Part shown: piece by piece, positions 60,420-64,000 of the stretch
Layout: each line of letters opens with the position of its first letter
Numbering within the stretch: the stretch's first letter is position 1
From: Allorhizobium borbori
GTDB taxonomy: Bacteria; Pseudomonadota; Alphaproteobacteria; Rhizobiales; Rhizobiaceae
NCBI RefSeq assembly: GCF_014196535.1
Contig: NZ_JACIDU010000016.1
Location: 1 to 64,000 of the forward strand
Direction: 5' to 3'
Length of the DNA stretch: 64,000 nt
Notes under the pieces: generated by a model
The model's database searches: none
What the model saw: only the letters and a program-made list of their open reading frames with translations
Told to the model about the DNA's origin: nothing
Translations under genes and position numbers: made by a program

Positions 60420-61199
60420 ATGCCTCAGCGTCCCGCTGGCGAAGCGCTCCCCTTCGTTCGCATTTCCGTCGTTGTTCCCGCCCGCAACGAAGCGGAGAAC
60501 ATCATCCCGCTGGTGACCAGTATCGATGCCGCCATGGCCGGCACCGCTCCTTTCGAAATCATCGTGGTGGACGACAGTTCCACGGACGATTCCGTTGCCC
60601 GCCTGACGCAGGCCACACAGGCCATGCCGCGTCTCCGGCTCATTCGCCATGGCGCGCGCGGCGGTCAGAGCGCGGCAGTCCACACCGGTGCGCTGGCAGC
60701 GCGCGGCGACATCATCTGCACGCTCGATGGCGACGGCCAGAACCCGCCGGAGGAGTTGCCGAAGCTGGCCGCACCGCTCATCGCCGACAATACGGGCCGC
60801 ATCGGCCTTGTCGCGGGCCAGCGCGTCAACCGGCAGGACACACTGTCGAAGAAGCTTGCCTCACGTTTTGCCAACGGGTTGCGCGCGCGCATTCTGAACG
60901 ACAATACCCGCGACACCGGGTGCGGGTTGAAGGCCTTCCGGCGCGACGCCTTCCTGCGGCTCCCCTATTTCGATCACATGCATCGCTATCTGCCCGCCCT
61001 CTTTGCGCGGGATGGATGGGGTATCGTGCATGTCGATGTCGGCCATCGTCCGCGCACCGCCGGCCGCTCCAACTATTCCAACCTGCAACGCGGCCTGGTG
61101 GGCATCGTCGATCTCGCCGGTGTCGCCTGGTTGCTGGCCCGGCGCAAGAAGGCAAGGGAACTGGACGCTGGCATCGAAGGGCACATGGAACCCCGGTAA
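60420..61199 (+). CDS. Family 2 glycosyltransferase, polyprenyl-phosphate sugar synthase (RgtE-like)
   Basis: A 259-residue GT2 enzyme of the dolichyl-phosphate-mannose-synthase type. [20 protein letters not shown] is near residues 13-32, [14 protein letters not shown] near 45-58 and the nucleotide/metal motif [15 protein letters not shown] near 98-112. The C-terminal tail [11 protein letters not shown] is basic and no transmembrane helix is evident. It would load a sugar onto undecaprenyl or dodecaprenyl phosphate at the inner membrane. With LspL providing UDP-GalA and PMT-type transferases following, it resembles RgtE, the dodecaprenyl-phosphate-galacturonate synthase of Rhizobium. The sugar is inferred. 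The ribosome site is weak (AGAAGG). Confidence 0.82.
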   Translation: MPQRPAGEALPFVRISVVVPARNEAENIIPLVTSIDAAMAGTAPFEIIVVDDSSTDDSVARLTQATQAMPRLRLIRHGARGGQSAAVHTGALAARGDIICTLDGDGQNPPEELPKLAAPLIADNTGRIGLVAGQRVNRQDTLSKKLASRFANGLRARILNDNTRDTGCGLKAFRRDAFLRLPYFDHMHRYLPALFARDGWGIVHVDVGHRPRTAGRSNYSNLQRGLVGIVDLAGVAWLLARRKKARELDAGIEGHMEPR

Positions 61200-62938
61200 T
61201 GGCCTCGCTTCTCGCCTTCTTTCATGTCTCCACCCAGGCCGAACTTTTCTGGGTCGTCTTTGGCTTTCTGGCGCAATTGCTGTTCACGGGGCGTTTTCTC
61301 ATCCAGTGGCTGGCCTCGGAAAAGGCCCGCCAATCGGTGGTGCCGGTCGCCTTCTGGTATTTCTCGATGCTGGGCGGCGTCATGCTGCTGGCCTATGCCG
61401 TGCATCGCAGCGATCCCGTCTTCATTCTGGGGCAGGCGCTCGGCGTCTTCATCTATGCCCGCAATCTCTGGCTCATTCACCGGGAATGGCTGGCCTCGAA
61501 CGTCCGTTTCACCGCGCTGACGGGCAAGAGCCAATCGGCCGGCTGGTTTCTGCCGGCGCTGCTTCTGGTGGTTGTCATTACCCTGCTGCGCTGGCTGGTG
61601 CTGGCCTTCAACCGGACGGATCTTTTCGTCGACGAGACGCAATACTGGCTCTGGGGCCAGAATTTCGAACTGGGCTATTATTCCAAGCCGCCGATGATTG
61701 CCTGGATCATCGGCACCGTGACCGGTCTCGTCGGCAGCGATACGCCCGTTTGGGTGCGCATGCCGGGAGCCGCCCTCCACGGCATCACCGCGCTCATTCT
61801 CGGTGCGCTCGCCAACCGCCTGCACGGTCCCCGCACGGCGCTCTGGGTCGTGGCCGCCTATCTGACGTTGCCCGCCGTCGGCTTCGGCAGCATCATGTTC
61901 ACGACCGATACGGTGATGGCGCCCTTCTTCGCGGCGGCGCTGCTGTTCCACCGCCGTCTCCTCGACAACGGCCGGATCGGGGATGCACTTCTGACCGGGC
62001 TGATGGCCGGCCTCGCCTGCCTTTCGAAATATGCCGGCGTCTATTTCCTGATCGGCGTCGCCATCGCCGCACTGTGGCGCAGGGACATGCGCCTTTCATG
62101 GCGGAATGCAGCGGCCATGCTGGGCGCCGCCATCGTCACGCTTGCTCCCAATCTCGTCTGGGTCGTGCTCAACGGCAGCGTCACCTTTTCCCACACCGCC
62201 GATAACATTGGCTGGGTTCGCAAATCCTCGATGTTCGAGGGTCTCAATCTTATCGGCGCACTGGAATTCGTTGCCGCGCAATTCGCCGTCGTGGGGCCGC
62301 TGCTGTTCGCCGTTCTCATCGCCACGCTTGCCCGGCGGCGCGACGGGCTCGTGGCCTTCACCCTTCCGGTCCTCGTCATCGTTATCGTTCAGGCGATCAT
62401 GAACGAGGCGCTCGCGAACTGGGCGGCCAGCGCCTATCTCGCCGGCACGATCGTTGCCGTCGCCGCGCTGGAAACACGCCCGAAACTGCGGCAAGCGGCC
62501 ATCGGCACCAATGCCGCGCTCTGTATCGCGCTTGGCCTCATCACGGTTCTGCCGATCCCCGGTCTGGATGGTCAGCCGCTTCTCCGGCGCTTCATGGGAC
62601 GCGAAGCCTTCAGCCTTCAGGTAATCGATGAAGCCCGCCGCGAAGGAGCCCTTGCGGTCATCGCCGAAAACCGCAGCATTCTGGCCGACCTCTTTTATAC
62701 CGGCCGCGATACAGGGCTCCATTTCTATTCCGTTCCGCCCACGGGGCGGTCCATGAACCATTATCAGATGCAGTACGCCCTGCCGGCCGATACTGCGGGG
62801 CCGGTGCTTTGGGTTACGTCCGGCACGGTTCCGCCCTGTGCCGGCGAAGGCCGCACACTCGACACCGACGGCGGCGCCTATGCCCGCCGGATTATCAAGG
62901 CCTATCGCACGGATGCGGCCTGCGTTGTCACCCGCTGA
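61199..62938 (+). CDS. Fusion of lipid-A-synthase N-terminal domain and PMT-type glycosyltransferase
   Basis: A 579-residue inner-membrane protein. Residues 1-95 match the small lipid A biosynthesis N-terminal domain (LAB_N): ELFWVVFGFLAQLLFTGRFLIQWLASEKARQSVVPVAFWYFSMLGG and GQALGVFIYARNLWLI. From about 110 on it is a PMT-type transferase with the first-loop motif VDETQYWLWGQNFELGYYSKPPMIAW and many helices. The C-terminal 150 residues are periplasmic. It would move a sugar from a polyprenyl phosphate carrier to lipid A or LPS core outside the cytoplasm. The ATG at 61199 overlaps the GT2 stop by one base. LAB_N usually occurs as a separate small gene, so the fusion is notable. Confidence 0.85.
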   Translation: MASLLAFFHVSTQAELFWVVFGFLAQLLFTGRFLIQWLASEKARQSVVPVAFWYFSMLGGVMLLAYAVHRSDPVFILGQALGVFIYARNLWLIHREWLASNVRFTALTGKSQSAGWFLPALLLVVVITLLRWLVLAFNRTDLFVDETQYWLWGQNFELGYYSKPPMIAWIIGTVTGLVGSDTPVWVRMPGAALHGITALILGALANRLHGPRTALWVVAAYLTLPAVGFGSIMFTTDTVMAPFFAAALLFHRRLLDNGRIGDALLTGLMAGLACLSKYAGVYFLIGVAIAALWRRDMRLSWRNAAAMLGAAIVTLAPNLVWVVLNGSVTFSHTADNIGWVRKSSMFEGLNLIGALEFVAAQFAVVGPLLFAVLIATLARRRDGLVAFTLPVLVIVIVQAIMNEALANWAASAYLAGTIVAVAALETRPKLRQAAIGTNAALCIALGLITVLPIPGLDGQPLLRRFMGREAFSLQVIDEARREGALAVIAENRSILADLFYTGRDTGLHFYSVPPTGRSMNHYQMQYALPADTAGPVLWVTSGTVPPCAGEGRTLDTDGGAYARRIIKAYRTDAACVVTR

Positions 62939-62942
62939 GAAC

Positions 62943-64000
62943 ATGCCAATGACGCTGGACCGCGCCGCGCCCACCCCTTCCAAGCCGGCAGAACCCTCGC
63001 GGAGGCTGGCCATCGCGCTCCTCGTTGTCGTCAGCCTGCTTTCCTTCCTGCCCGGCCTCTTCACCATTCCGCCGGTTGACCGCGACGAAGCCCGCTTCGC
63101 ACAGGCCACCCGGCAGATGGTAGAGAGCGGCGATTACATCACCCCACGACTGGGCGAGGAACCGCGCTACAAGAAACCGATCGGCATCTACTGGTTGCAG
63201 GCCGGCGTCGTGGTCACCGCCGGGCCGGCGCGGGTTGCAGAGATCGGCTATTACCGCCTGCCCTCCCTGGTCGCGGCGGTGTTTTCGGTCGTCGTCACCT
63301 ATCTGATCGGTCTGTCGCTGTTTGGTCCTTCGGCCGCCCTCACCGGCGCGATCCTGCTCGCCGCAGCGCCGCTCCTTGGCTTCGAGGCGCATCTGGCCAA
63401 GACGGATGCGGTGAACATGCTGGCCGCCCTGCTCTGCCAGCTCGTTCTGGTTCGGCTTTACATGAACCGCACGCAAGACCCGCCCCGCTTCACGCCGGCG
63501 CTGCTGTTCTGGGGCGCCATGGGAGCCGGCATTCTGGTGAAGGGGCCGATCGTGCCGATGCTGTCGGGCCTGACGGTGCTGACCCTCATCTTTATCGACC
63601 GGAAGGCCGCGTGGTTGCGGGGCCTGCGGCCCGGCCTCGGCATTCCGCTGATGCTCCTCGTCGTGCTGCCCTGGCTTATCGCCGTGCTCGTGCATTCCGG
63701 CGGGGATTTCTTCCGCGAATCCATCGGTCACGATCTTCTTGGCAAGGTATCCACCGGGCAGGAATCCCACGGCAAACCACCCGGCTGGCACCTCCTCACG
63801 GGCTTGCTCACCTATTGGCCGGGCAGTTTCGTCGTCATCGCCGCCACCCCCTGGGTGTGGCGGAACCGTGGGGATGCAGCAGTGCGTTTCTGCCTGGCAT
63901 GGCTGGCACCCTTCTGGATTGCCTTCGAACTGGTCGTTACCAAGCTGCCGCACTACACCCTGCCGGCGGCACCGGCGGCCTTTCTCATGGCGGGTGCGGC
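62943..64000 (+). CDS. ArnT/PMT-like glycosyltransferase, C-terminal part outside window
   Basis: An open frame from the ATG at 62943 runs to the right edge (352 visible residues). The N-terminus MPMTLDRAAPTPSKP precedes the first helix LAIALLVVVSLLSFLPGLF. The family motif IPPVDRDEARFAQATRQMVESGDYITPRLGEEPRYKKPIGIYWLQ (about 46-90) has the catalytic Asp-Glu and the KKP loop of GT83 (ArnT-like) enzymes. Several helices follow. ArnT transfers an aminoarabinose from undecaprenyl phosphate to lipid A; no arn genes are adjacent, so the sugar is more probably galacturonic acid, as in RgtA-D. It starts 4 nt after the previous stop. Confidence 0.85.
   Translation, partial: MPMTLDRAAPTPSKPAEPSRRLAIALLVVVSLLSFLPGLFTIPPVDRDEARFAQATRQMVESGDYITPRLGEEPRYKKPIGIYWLQAGVVVTAGPARVAEIGYYRLPSLVAAVFSVVVTYLIGLSLFGPSAALTGAILLAAAPLLGFEAHLAKTDAVNMLAALLCQLVLVRLYMNRTQDPPRFTPALLFWGAMGAGILVKGPIVPMLSGLTVLTLIFIDRKAAWLRGLRPGLGIPLMLLVVLPWLIAVLVHSGGDFFRESIGHDLLGKVSTGQESHGKPPGWHLLTGLLTYWPGSFVVIAATPWVWRNRGDAAVRFCLAWLAPFWIAFELVVTKLPHYTLPAAPAAFLMAGA

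Noticed and set aside
60335-61198. Upstream in-frame extension of the LAB_N-PMT protein
   Set aside because: It would overlap the whole GT2 gene in another frame. The LAB_N domain begins naturally at the ATG at 61199.
1-64000. tRNA, rRNA, insertion sequences, phage genes, CRISPR arrays, toxin-antitoxin or defence systems
   Set aside because: No cloverleaf-like element, transposase, integrase, direct-repeat array or characteristic defence-gene motif was recognised on either strand.

Overview
This window is about 64 kb of GC-rich DNA, tightly packed with genes, from an alphaproteobacterium that is most likely a member of the Rhizobiaceae (Rhizobium, Agrobacterium or a relative). The evidence is many solute-binding-protein-dependent ABC importers with small catabolic operons, an HWE-kinase bacteriophytochrome, a UDP-glucuronate 4-epimerase beside polyprenyl-linked sugar transferases, and Rhizobium-like protein sequences throughout. 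No rRNA, tRNA, insertion sequence, prophage or CRISPR array was seen. The ABC-importer density would suit a chromid or an accessory part of the chromosome, but this cannot be decided from the window.

Layout. (1) 1-7141: an L-fucose-type oxidative pathway (sugar-acid SDR, mutarotase, lactonase, aldo/keto reductase) with an RbsABC-type importer, facing a FadR-type GntR regulator; two matching operators lie in the divergent promoter region. (2) 7225-15660: signalling and housekeeping genes: a GGDEF cyclase, an LtrA-like membrane protein, a cytoplasmic alpha-amylase, a small membrane peptide, a bacteriophytochrome/HWE kinase/receiver hybrid, a Crp/Fnr-type regulator and a small unknown protein. 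(3) 15764-25095: one long minus-strand operon for a polyol, with a GlpD-like dehydrogenase, an FGGY kinase, a CUT1 importer, a beta/alpha-barrel protein of unknown reaction and a SorC-type regulator. (4) 25842-43401: an IclR-controlled region. On the minus strand are a cyclase-family hydrolase, a hydroxyacid dehydrogenase, a beta-keto acid cleavage enzyme (BKACE), succinyl-CoA:3-ketoacid CoA-transferase and a thiolase. On the plus strand are two complete branched-chain-type (HAAT) ABC importers with a cupin and an SDR between them. Five copies of one 19-bp operator link the three promoters.

(5) 43604-58955: an aminotransferase, an aldehyde dehydrogenase and an Lrp regulator diverge from a nine-gene operon. 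That operon has a peptide-type importer followed by five overlapping hydrolase-type genes (serine hydrolase, creatininase-like, RraA-like, N-formylglutamate amidohydrolase-like, alpha/beta hydrolase). Downstream on the other strand are a thioredoxin-like ferredoxin with an altered ligand motif and a GntR regulator with two DNA-binding domains. This is the best candidate for an undescribed catabolic system. (6) 59141-64000: LPS sugar genes: an LspL-type epimerase divergent from a polyprenyl-phosphate glycosyltransferase (RgtE-like), a fusion of a lipid-A-synthase N-terminal domain to a PMT-type transferase, and the start of a second, ArnT-like transferase that runs off the window.

Most modules share one design: a local regulator, a divergent promoter and an importer with its catabolic enzymes. 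Functions rest on motifs and gene context read by eye; no database search was run, and substrate names are inferences unless stated otherwise.
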